Shown here piece after piece: positions 1 through 5,041 of a stretch of DNA of 7,822 nt. Both the position numbers and the translations under genes were made by a program. Source of the DNA: Patescibacteria group bacterium (GTDB taxonomy: Bacteria > Patescibacteriota > Dojkabacteria > SC72); NCBI GenBank assembly GCA_018818345.1, contig JAHISI010000011.1, forward strand, positions 1 through 7,822. Direction: 5' to 3'. Each line of letters begins with the position of its first letter. The first letter of the stretch is position 1. Below the pieces are notes generated by a model, which was given only the letters and a program-made list of their open reading frames with translations, searched no databases and had not been told where the DNA came from.

Positions 1-54
1 AAGGGCATGCTCCCATTTTGGTAAGTTCTGTTTGTTGATTTCGTTGTAATCCAT
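1..54 (-). CDS. N-terminal fragment of an unidentified protein
   Basis: Eighteen codons from an ATG at 54 to the window edge, beginning MDYNEINKQNLPKWEHAL. The start is supported by a good ribosome binding site (GGAG at 63-66 on the minus strand, 8 nt spacing) lying inside the last codons of the HNH gene. The two genes are therefore probably co-transcribed and translationally linked. Too little is visible to name a family. Its tight linkage to an HNH endonuclease is reminiscent of phage or mobile-element gene pairs, but that is inference. Confidence 0.5.
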   Translation of the reverse strand, partial: MDYNEINKQNLPKWEHAL

Positions 55-58
55 TCTT

Positions 59-556
59 TTATCTCCTCTCTAATATGATATTTTCGCAAATAGATAGTAA
101 AGTCTCTGCTTTCTCTTCTGTATAATCTTTTGTGTTAAAGTTGTTAATTTCTCTAAATAATAATATCTTCCTGCATTTGTGAGTGATTTCACTGTCACCT
201 CTGTCTAGTTTTCTGTGGCAGTTTGGGCAAAGGTTTATTAAATTGTAAGACTTATAGGGTCCGCCTTTTTCATGCTCTTTCCAATGAGCTTTATCTAGAG
301 GAATTTCTTCACCGCAACATTCGCATGCGGGTAGGTCTCGTCCTGGTACGGTACTCCTTAGTTGGGAGTCTTTCTTTGGTAAGTTTAGCATTTGGAACCA
401 GGAGCGCCTGTTACCTCTTAAGTTGTTTGCAAATATCAGGTTTTTTGAAACTCCCCATTTTGCTGCAAAACGTTTCTGTCCTAAATCGCCGTGAAGATAA
501 TTTCTATTGTAATCATCTATAAAATCCAGGCCAAGTTCTTTTTCCATAGCAATCAT
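59..556 (-). CDS. HNH endonuclease with zinc-binding Cys pairs
   Basis: Probable DNA-cutting HNH nuclease of 165 residues as bounded here. Two zinc-knuckle Cys pairs (C78-x-x-C81 and C110-P-N-C113) bracket the ββα-metal fold. H91 in DKAHWKEH is the likely general-base histidine, N105 in NLINLCPNCH the central Asn and H114 the final His. The first 60 residues resemble a DNA-recognition region: VSKNLIF followed by a basic stretch with RGNRR. The start is uncertain. No ribosome binding site precedes the ATGs at 556 or 547, and the frame stays open upstream to 658 with a protein-like extension (IPNLDPKTGQFLPTPPGEKP). That extension has no ATG, GTG or TTG; an AAAAAGG at 640-646 lies upstream of ATT (637) and ATA (634). 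Homing-type or phage-associated HNH proteins are the usual relatives. A restriction or defence role cannot be excluded. Confidence 0.85.
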   Translation of the reverse strand: MIAMEKELGLDFIDDYNRNYLHGDLGQKRFAAKWGVSKNLIFANNLRGNRRSWFQMLNLPKKDSQLRSTVPGRDLPACECCGEEIPLDKAHWKEHEKGGPYKSYNLINLCPNCHRKLDRGDSEITHKCRKILLFREINNFNTKDYTEEKAETLLSICENIILERR

Positions 557-654
557 TTTAGGAGGTTTTTCCCCTGGGGGTGTAGGAAGAAACTGCCCTG
601 TCTTGGGATCTAAGTTAGGTATATATGTATTTATAATATCCTTTTTAAATAATT

Positions 655-839
655 TATATTACAAGAACACTATACAATAAAAACTGACCGGGTGCAACGG
701 GTGTCACTGGTGTGGTTTTGTTTCGGGAGAAGTTCGTAAAATCATCAACTGGGGTGTACGGAATATACAAATCCGAATGCTTGATTTGACAGTAGTAACA
801 ATCTATAAGGAAAGTTCGGGAGTTAGTATTCCATAATAC
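655..839. other. Non-genic stretch with overlapping open frames, possible gene remnant
   Basis: No complete gene fits here, yet three frames stay open. On the plus strand, 688-789 reads PGATGVTGVV and then a 20-odd-residue tail, with a TGA immediately upstream (685-687). The nucleotides at 691-717 have a 9-nt period beginning with GGT, giving Gly-X-Thr units like a collagen-like repeat. On the plus strand, 681-836 is also open and contains C-x-x-C-x-x-C (GCNGCHWCG). On the minus strand, the complementary register is open from the tRNA to a TAA at 654-656, with a Pro/Thr-rich run TTPVTPVAPG. None has a convincing start codon. It may be a truncated fragment of a fibre-like or collagen-like gene, but the strand cannot be decided by eye. 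Confidence 0.3.
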
Positions 840-919
840 GGAATGGACGGGACTCGAACCCGCAACCTTCTCAGTGACAGTGAGATGCTCTAACCAGTTG
901 AGCTACCACTCCATAATAC
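830..919. repeat. 10-bp direct repeat flanking tRNA-Asp
   Basis: TCCATAATAC occurs at 830-839, abutting the 3' end of tRNA-Asp, and again at 910-919, covering the tRNA 5' end and its upstream flank. Read on the minus strand, the sequence after the tRNA 3' end (TGGAATACTAACTC) matches the tRNA 5' end (TGGAGTGGTAGCTC) at 10 of 14 bases. This suggests a decayed second tRNA copy or an old recombination junction. Confidence 0.5.
840..912 (-). tRNA. tRNA-Asp (anticodon GUC)
   Basis: A complete 73-nt cloverleaf. The acceptor stem GGAGTGG/CCATTCC has one G·U pair, the D stem is GCTC/GAGC, the anticodon stem TCTCA/TGAGA closes the loop CTGTCAC, and the T arm is GCGGG-TTCGAGT-CCCGT. The anticodon GTC reads Asp codons. 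CCA is not encoded. A strong promoter sits upstream (see 927-955). Confidence 0.97.
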
Positions 920-926
920 AGTGAGA

Positions 927-955
927 AGTATATCAAACTATGTAAAAAATGACAA
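927..955 (-). promoter_or_regulatory. Promoter of tRNA-Asp
   Basis: On the minus strand, TTGTCA (955-950), a 17-nt spacer and TATACT (932-927), with 14 nt between the -10 box and the tRNA 5' end. The tRNA-Leu promoter in this window has the same architecture (TTGTCT, 17 nt, TAGAAT, 14 nt to the gene), which supports both. The -35 box shares bases 950-954 with the -35 box of the divergent GGDEF gene. Confidence 0.75.
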
Positions 956-978
956 TTCCCATATCTACGTGGTAAGAT
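949..978 (+). promoter_or_regulatory. Promoter of the GGDEF gene, near-leaderless
   Basis: ATGACA (949-954), 18-nt spacer, TAAGAT (973-978). The ATG at 988 is only 10 nt past the -10 box, so transcription would start about 3 nt before the start codon. No ribosome binding site exists, so the mRNA is probably leaderless or nearly so. Confidence 0.6.
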
Positions 979-987
979 ATTACGCAT

Positions 988-1908
988 ATGAAAGAATGCG
1001 CTTCAATACTCTCACTTTTCACCTCTGATGTCTTACTTCGTATAGACAAAGAAGGCAATATTCTTGAGATACTTCTTAATACTCAAAAAGGATTCGATAT
1101 TTCAGGTATAACCTCAATATACAAACTCTTCTCATCGGAAGAAAAAGTACGAGTAAAGAGAGCTATCGCAATGGGATTTAACAGTAAAAAGAAGTTCATG
1201 GAGATTAACGAAAACCTTGGAATAGATCAGTATGTAGACGTAGATGTAGCACAATACAAAAAAGACATATATATGTTCATCAGGTTCTTTGTATCAAACA
1301 GACAAAAAGAAGTAGAATATGAAAGATATGTAGAAAGCTTACTCAATCTCTCCGAAAAAGATCCATTAACCCAAGCGTACAACAGACATGGCCTCTTTGA
1401 AAAAGTTCGCAAACTCATATCCTTTAGTGATCCAGAGAAGAAGATTGGAATCATATTTGTTGACTTGGATAACTTAAAAAAGATCAATGATACTCATGGA
1501 CACAAGGCTGGAGACAAAGCATTGCTTTCCATAACCAAAATTCTAGTATCAACAGTAAGACAAAGAGATATTGTAGCAAGAATAGGTGGTGATGAATTTG
1601 CAGTTGTAGTTGAAGAAATGTCAGGAAGCCAAAGCACAGCATATGGTTTGTCAGAAAGACTTGTAAAAGAATTCAGAAAACAAAAAACAAAGGATTCTGT
1701 AACAGCATCTCTAGGCATACATGTATTTAAAATTGCAGATCTTCTAGCGAATTCTAAGAACCCAGAGGAATTTGAAAAGGCATTCTCAAATGAAGTTGCA
1801 AAAGCAGATAATGCAACGTATGAAGCCAAACAAGCTGGCAAAAACCAATCCAAAGTTACTCCAGAATTTCTTGAATATTACAAAGCAAAATCGATAGCAT
1901 CTAAGTAA
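988..1908 (+). CDS. GGDEF-domain diguanylate cyclase
   Basis: Predicted to make the second messenger cyclic di-GMP from two GTP. The C-terminal half (about 121-290) carries the family motifs: DPLTQAYNRHGL (125-136), the metal and GTP region FVDLDNLKKINDTHGHKAGD (157-176), and an intact GGDEF signature at 200-204. A product-inhibition I-site is present as R191-x-x-D194, exactly five residues before the signature. The first ~105 residues look like a small α/β sensor, possibly PAS-like (LLRIDKEGNILEIL, then a β-rich MFIRFFV), followed by a short helical linker (106-124). No transmembrane segment is evident, so it is probably cytosolic. The start is fixed by the promoter 10 nt upstream. The gene converges with thioredoxin and overlaps it by 31 bp. 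No EAL phosphodiesterase or PilZ effector is in view. Confidence 0.93.
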   Translation: MKECASILSLFTSDVLLRIDKEGNILEILLNTQKGFDISGITSIYKLFSSEEKVRVKRAIAMGFNSKKKFMEINENLGIDQYVDVDVAQYKKDIYMFIRFFVSNRQKEVEYERYVESLLNLSEKDPLTQAYNRHGLFEKVRKLISFSDPEKKIGIIFVDLDNLKKINDTHGHKAGDKALLSITKILVSTVRQRDIVARIGGDEFAVVVEEMSGSQSTAYGLSERLVKEFRKQKTKDSVTASLGIHVFKIADLLANSKNPEEFEKAFSNEVAKADNATYEAKQAGKNQSKVTPEFLEYYKAKSIASK

Positions 1909-2198
1909 TCTTCCTTAGGTCTTAAACCTACTAAGGTATTAACTACCTCACCATTCTTCATGACCAAGACTGTAGGAATACTCATAACCATATATTTCTG
2001 TGCTACTTCTCTTTCTTCATCCACATTTACTTTCCCAATCTTAGCTTTACCTTCATATTCATTAGCAATTTCTTCAATAACTGGACCTAATGCTTGGCAA
2101 GGACCACACCATGGTGCCCAGAAATCAACTAGGGCAACACCCTCATATTTTAAAACCTCATTCTCGAAAGAATCATCTGTAAAATGTATTAAACTCAT
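1878..2198 (-). CDS. trxA: Thioredoxin
   Basis: A 106-residue single-domain thioredoxin, the usual length. It reduces disulfides in cytosolic proteins. The redox motif WCGPC is at 30-34 (C31, C34), preceded by VDFWAPW. The cis-proline motif SIPT is at 73-76, followed by the typical VLVMKNGEVV strand. There is no signal peptide. A TATATT box ends 6 nt before the ATG, so the message is predicted to be leaderless. The last ~10 codons overlap antisense the end of the GGDEF gene. It is divergent from the tsaCE gene across 69 bp. Thioredoxin reductase is not in the window. Confidence 0.96.
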   Translation of the reverse strand: MSLIHFTDDSFENEVLKYEGVALVDFWAPWCGPCQALGPVIEEIANEYEGKAKIGKVNVDEEREVAQKYMVMSIPTVLVMKNGEVVNTLVGLRPKEDYLDAIDFAL

Positions 2199-2204
2199 TG
2201 TAGT

Positions 2205-2210
2205 AATATA
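2205..2210 (-). promoter_or_regulatory. -10 element of thioredoxin, leaderless start
   Basis: TATATT on the minus strand, then 6 nt (ACTACA) and the ATG at 2198. The spacing places the transcription start at or next to the start codon. No convincing -35 box is visible at the normal distance. Confidence 0.5.
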
Positions 2211-2220
2211 ATAACTTAAA

Positions 2221-2252
2221 AATATCGGAATAGTGCGTATTTACGATATTCC
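2221..2252. promoter_or_regulatory. Palindromic operator candidate between trxA and tsaCE
   Basis: AATATCG (2221-2227) pairs with CGATATT (2244-2250), and overlapping it GGAATA (2227-2232) pairs with TATTCC (2247-2252). The element occupies the place of the missing -35 boxes of both divergent promoters. This fits a binding site for a regulator of both genes. It is inferred only from symmetry. Confidence 0.4.
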
Positions 2253-2255
2253 TAG

Positions 2256-2261
2256 TATAAT
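2256..2261 (+). promoter_or_regulatory. Consensus -10 element of tsaCE, leaderless start
   Basis: A perfect TATAAT, then 6 nt (TATACC) and the ATG at 2268, so transcription should begin at the start codon. No -35 match is seen; the palindrome at 2221-2252 lies there instead. Confidence 0.65.
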
Positions 2262-2267
2262 TATACC

Positions 2268-3359
2268 ATGCTTAGAATAGACATAAATCAGAAAAAAGAA
2301 GAATCAAGACAAAAGGCTGTATCCATACTAAAAGATGGAGGCCTTTTAATATTTCCCTGCGAAACCTGCTATGGTCTTGGATGTGACGCAACTAATCCTA
2401 AAGCCTTAGCCAAACTTCTTGATTACAAGAAATTTAGAGGGTCAAAACCAATATCCATAGCTGTTTCTGGAAGAGAGATGGCAGAGAAATATGTTGAAAT
2501 TAATGAAATGGCGGATAATCTGTACAAGAACTATTTACCTGGACCAATCACAGTCATATCTATGAGTAAGGGTGAGTTAGTCCCACCAGTAGTATCCATG
2601 CAAGGTGCTGTAGGTGTTCGATATCCTGACTATGATTACCTTCTTGAAGTTATCAAAGCATTTGGCAAACCAATTACATCGACTTCTGCAAATGTATCTT
2701 ACAAATCAGCACCATACAATATTGATCAATTAATGAAAGATCTCCCAAAGAAAAGTAAGGATTTGGTAGATCTAATCCTTGATGCAGGTACATTACCACA
2801 GAATCCTCCTTCGACAGTACTTGATACTACAATGAATCAACTGTCAGTATTAAGACAGGGAAAATTAGAATTTGAAAATGCATTGATTAAAAACAAAAAG
2901 ATTGAAGAGAAGAAAACAAAGTTAACGGAAGAAACAATTAAATTAGGAAAAGAATTCGCGGATAAATATCTCAAAGAAGATATACCTATTGTTGTTGCTC
3001 TTAGTGGAGAGCTTGGTGCAGGAAAAACACAATTTACAAAGGGGATAGCCCAGAGCTTAGGTATAACTGAGATTGTAAATTCTCCAACATATACGATTAT
3101 TAATGAATATCCATATATGAGAGATGGGCACAAGAAGGTATTAGCCCACATGGATACATGGAGATTGGAGAATAATGAATTAGAAAAATCAGGGCTCATA
3201 CAACATCTAGAACAAGGAAACATTGTAGTCATAGAATGGGCAGACAAGTTCTACCAAGAGATTGCTGCTCTATGTGACAATATGAATATCCCAATGTACA
3301 AGGTAGTGATTAAATATATATCATTGGAGGAAAGGAATATTGAAATATATGAAGCATAA
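2268..3359 (+). CDS. Fused TsaC-TsaE: threonylcarbamoyl-AMP synthase + t6A ATPase
   Basis: Two steps of tRNA t6A37 modification on one 363-residue chain. Residues 1-~205 are a YrdC/Sua5 domain, which makes threonylcarbamoyl-AMP from Thr, bicarbonate and ATP. It shows LIFPCETCYGLGCDA (27-41), the basic motif KKFRGSKP (54-61), YLPGPITV (89-96), VGVRYP (115-120) and STSANVS (138-144). A charged linker rich in Lys and Glu (~205-225) leads to a TsaE domain (~226-363). That domain has Walker A GELGAGKT (247-254), SPTYTI (272-277), HMDTWRL (294-300) and IEWAD (322-326). The YrdC part lacks the long Sua5 C-terminal domain. The gene is first in an operon with tsaD, overlapping it by 20 nt. TsaB, the usual bacterial partner of TsaD and TsaE, is not encoded here. 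The two separate families are certain; the fusion is read directly from one uninterrupted frame. Confidence 0.95.
   Translation: MLRIDINQKKEESRQKAVSILKDGGLLIFPCETCYGLGCDATNPKALAKLLDYKKFRGSKPISIAVSGREMAEKYVEINEMADNLYKNYLPGPITVISMSKGELVPPVVSMQGAVGVRYPDYDYLLEVIKAFGKPITSTSANVSYKSAPYNIDQLMKDLPKKSKDLVDLILDAGTLPQNPPSTVLDTTMNQLSVLRQGKLEFENALIKNKKIEEKKTKLTEETIKLGKEFADKYLKEDIPIVVALSGELGAGKTQFTKGIAQSLGITEIVNSPTYTIINEYPYMRDGHKKVLAHMDTWRLENNELEKSGLIQHLEQGNIVVIEWADKFYQEIAALCDNMNIPMYKVVIKYISLEERNIEIYEA
3326..3330 (+). promoter_or_regulatory. Ribosome binding site deciding a TTG start for tsaD
   Basis: GGAGG lies 9 nt before TTG (3340), ideal spacing, but 18 nt before the next in-frame ATG (3349). A second weaker AAAGG (3331-3335) is 13 nt from the ATG. 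The TTG is therefore preferred. Confidence 0.6.
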
Positions 3360-4425
3360 GCAACCATTAATAATTGCATTTGATACAAGTTGTGATGATA
3401 CATCTGTAGCTATTCTGGAGGGACGTAAGGTACTCTCAAGCGTGGTTTCTTCCCAAGTAGAAATACATGCTCAATGGGGTGGTGTTGTACCAGATATTGC
3501 TAGAAGAGAGCATGAAAAGAATATTCCTATGGTTTATGAAGAAGCTCTTAAGAAAGCAAAGATTAAGATTGAGGATGTCGATTATGTTGCTGCTACATAT
3601 GGCCCTGGTTTAGCGATTGATTTAGAAGTTGGTTTGGCTTTTGCAAAGGAATTAGCTATTAAATATAACAAGCCATTTGTACCTGTAAACCATATGGAAG
3701 GACATATGTTCTCGGGATTATCTCTAAACACTAAGGGTAATGGATTGGTACCTGGAGATATGAGTGAGGTTGAGAAACTTTTCCCTGCTTTAGGACTATT
3801 AATCTCTGGTAAGCATACAGAATTGGTATTAGTTGAGAAAATAGGTAGTTACAAAAAATTGGGAGAAACATTGGATGACGCAGTTGGAGAAGCTTTCGAC
3901 AAGGTTGGTAGGATGCTTAACTTTGGATATCCGGGTGGTCCAGTAGTTTGTGAATTTGCTAAGAAGGGTGTATCAGGAAATATTAAATTTACAATACCAA
4001 TGAAAAATAGTGGAGATATGAATTTTAGCTATTCTGGGCTTAAGACTGCAGCTTTGTACAAGACTAAGGAATTAAGGGAAGCTGGTAAGCAAGACAAGGA
4101 ATGGGTATATGATTTTTGTAGGGGTTTCCTAGATACGGTTATTGATTCTCTAAATCTCAAATTGAAAATGGCATTGGAGAGAAACCATAGTGTTAAAACT
4201 TTGTTTGTAGGTGGTGGTGTGTTTAACAGTGAAGAGATTGTAAGGAAGATTGGGAATATAGCTAGATCATATGGGCTTAACTATATATATTCGGAGCAGG
4301 AGTATAGAGGGGATAATGCAGGGATGATAGGGGTGAGTGCATATTTTAATATACTTAATGGTAAGTATATATCTAATGTAGATGAGATTAGAAAAGTGGA
4401 TAGAGATCCGAGACTAAGTTTGTAA
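3340..4425 (+). CDS. tsaD: tRNA N6-threonylcarbamoyl transferase TsaD
   Basis: Transfers the threonylcarbamoyl group from TC-AMP to A37 of ANN-reading tRNAs. It is an ASKHA-fold protein of 361 residues, slightly longer than typical. Visible signatures are FDTSCDDTSVAI (14-25), the metal-binding H118-M-E-G-H122, SGKHTELV (156-163, usually SGGHT), DDAVGEAFDKVGR (179-191), NFSYSGLKTA (228-237), VGGGVFN (290-296) and DNAGMIG (325-331). A short insert around 126-146 accounts for the extra length. The start is TTG 3340 (see 3326-3330); ATG 3349 is the alternative. It overlaps the upstream TsaC-TsaE gene, so all t6A genes in view are made from one message and probably form one complex. Confidence 0.96.
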   Translation: MKYMKHKQPLIIAFDTSCDDTSVAILEGRKVLSSVVSSQVEIHAQWGGVVPDIARREHEKNIPMVYEEALKKAKIKIEDVDYVAATYGPGLAIDLEVGLAFAKELAIKYNKPFVPVNHMEGHMFSGLSLNTKGNGLVPGDMSEVEKLFPALGLLISGKHTELVLVEKIGSYKKLGETLDDAVGEAFDKVGRMLNFGYPGGPVVCEFAKKGVSGNIKFTIPMKNSGDMNFSYSGLKTAALYKTKELREAGKQDKEWVYDFCRGFLDTVIDSLNLKLKMALERNHSVKTLFVGGGVFNSEEIVRKIGNIARSYGLNYIYSEQEYRGDNAGMIGVSAYFNILNGKYISNVDEIRKVDRDPRLSL

Positions 4426-4432
4426 GATAGAG

Positions 4433-4462
4433 TTGACAAGCAATTATCGATAGGGCTATCAT
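4433..4462 (+). promoter_or_regulatory. Promoter of the lanthipeptide-like cassette
   Basis: Perfect -35 TTGACA (4433-4438), 18-nt spacer, -10 TATCAT (4457-4462). Predicted transcription start is near 4469, giving a leader of about 23 nt. It begins 7 nt after the tsaD stop, so the cassette is a separate transcription unit. Confidence 0.7.
4449..4460. promoter_or_regulatory. Inverted repeat overlapping the cassette -10 box
   Basis: GATAG-GG-CTATC is a perfect 5-bp inverted repeat whose right arm covers most of the -10 element, a position suited to a repressor. A second perfect repeat, AGATA-GAGAA-TATCT (4477-4491), abuts the ATG at 4492 and could form a small hairpin on the start. Both are short and could be chance in A+T-rich DNA. 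Confidence 0.3.
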
Positions 4463-4491
4463 TACATAATAAGATTAGATAGAGAATATCT

Positions 4492-4929
4492 ATGAAAATA
4501 ACAAATGCTACGCGTAATCATGCAGAATACATTAGTAGTCTTTTAGCAAGTCATTTCTCAAAAGCAAACCAATTTTTTGAATATCCAAAGTACAAAGATA
4601 GCTATGAGATAATGTTGAAACATGTTTCAAAAAGGATTGAACTTGAGGAGGGAGGATTTGTTTATTTTGTTGCGGAAGATGAAATGGGCTCTTCAGTTGG
4701 CTTCATAAACGTTTTAATAAATGAAGATCGTGTTGGGAGTATTTTAGTGACAATAGCGGATACAAAAGATATTGCTAAAGAACTAATCTTAAAGGCAATA
4801 TCATATCTTGAAGAACAGGGAATAAATAATATTCAAGGAGAGATTTTTGAGTTTGAATCAGACTTAAAGGAGATTTATTCTGAAATAGGAATAAAAAATG
4901 AACTATTAAATTTTAAATTATCAATATAA
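4492..4929 (+). CDS. GNAT-like acyltransferase, divergent, in peptide cassette
   Basis: A 145-residue protein with the outline of a GCN5-related N-acetyltransferase. An N-terminal helix pair opens it (8-50). Strands follow at FVYFVAEDE (56-64), SVGFINVLI (68-76) and GSILVTIAD (82-90), then helix DIAKELILKAISYLEEQG (93-110), strand NNIQGEIF (112-119), and helix plus strand to the end. Where GNATs carry the acetyl-CoA loop (Q/R-x-x-G-x-G/A) it reads TKDIAKE, with no glycines. Catalysis is therefore doubtful or the cofactor may differ. It is the first gene of the cassette; its stop is 1 nt before the peptide ATG. By analogy, GNAT enzymes N-acylate some lanthipeptides (paenibacillin acetylation, goadvionin acylation), so peptide tailoring or immunity by acylation is possible. 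There is no clear ribosome binding site. Confidence 0.6.
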   Translation: MKITNATRNHAEYISSLLASHFSKANQFFEYPKYKDSYEIMLKHVSKRIELEEGGFVYFVAEDEMGSSVGFINVLINEDRVGSILVTIADTKDIAKELILKAISYLEEQGINNIQGEIFEFESDLKEIYSEIGIKNELLNFKLSI

Positions 4930-4930
4930 T

Positions 4931-5041
4931 ATGACAAACGAATTAACGGGTTTGGATGAATTAGGGCAAATAGAAAACGAATTAAAGGCAAATTTCTTTG
5001 CCGAAACAACTACAGCTTGTGCAACAGGAACCTGTTCATAA
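4931..5041 (+). CDS. Putative lanthipeptide precursor, 36 residues
   Basis: A short gene from ATG 4931 to TAA 5039-5041. The first 25 residues form an acidic, leader-like segment (E4, D9, E10, E15, E17, E25) containing LDELGQIENEL (8-18), similar in style to class II leaders. The last 11 residues, TTTACATGTCS, consist of five Thr, one Ser, two Cys and small residues only, as expected for a lanthipeptide core. Plausible thioether rings are T27 or T28 with C30, and T32 with C35. TTTAC resembles the TTPAC/TTPVC start of the two cytolysin peptides. The start codon lies 1 nt after the GNAT stop with no ribosome binding site, which suggests reinitiation. No Gly-Gly protease site is evident; cleavage might fall near A24-E25. 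The next gene is a LanM-type dehydratase. Composition plus context make this convincing, but no homologue search was possible. Confidence 0.75.
   Translation: MTNELTGLDELGQIENELKANFFAETTTACATGTCS

Noticed and set aside
223..522. 99-codon open frame on the plus strand
   Set aside because: Antisense shadow of the HNH gene, whose zinc and HNH motifs are clear.
685..687. In-frame TGA just before a collagen-like reading, suggesting UGA read as glycine (as in Absconditabacteria/Gracilibacteria)
   Set aside because: The long genes here contain many glycines and none uses TGA; all frames are complete under the standard bacterial code. The TGA more likely marks decay.
777..836. Small plus-strand ORF starting at ATG 777
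   Set aside because: Only 19 codons, no ribosome binding site, embedded in a region where several frames are open by apparent decay.
1494..1853. 119-codon minus-strand frame inside the GGDEF gene
   Set aside because: Shadow of the GGDEF domain; no recognisable composition or start signal.
2837..3247. 136-codon minus-strand frame
   Set aside because: Shadow of the TsaC-TsaE fusion; Cys/Ser-rich translation typical of antisense frames.
4426..4491. Rho-independent terminator for the tsa operon
   Set aside because: The short inverted repeats here lack a stable GC stem and a following T-run; they overlap promoter elements instead.
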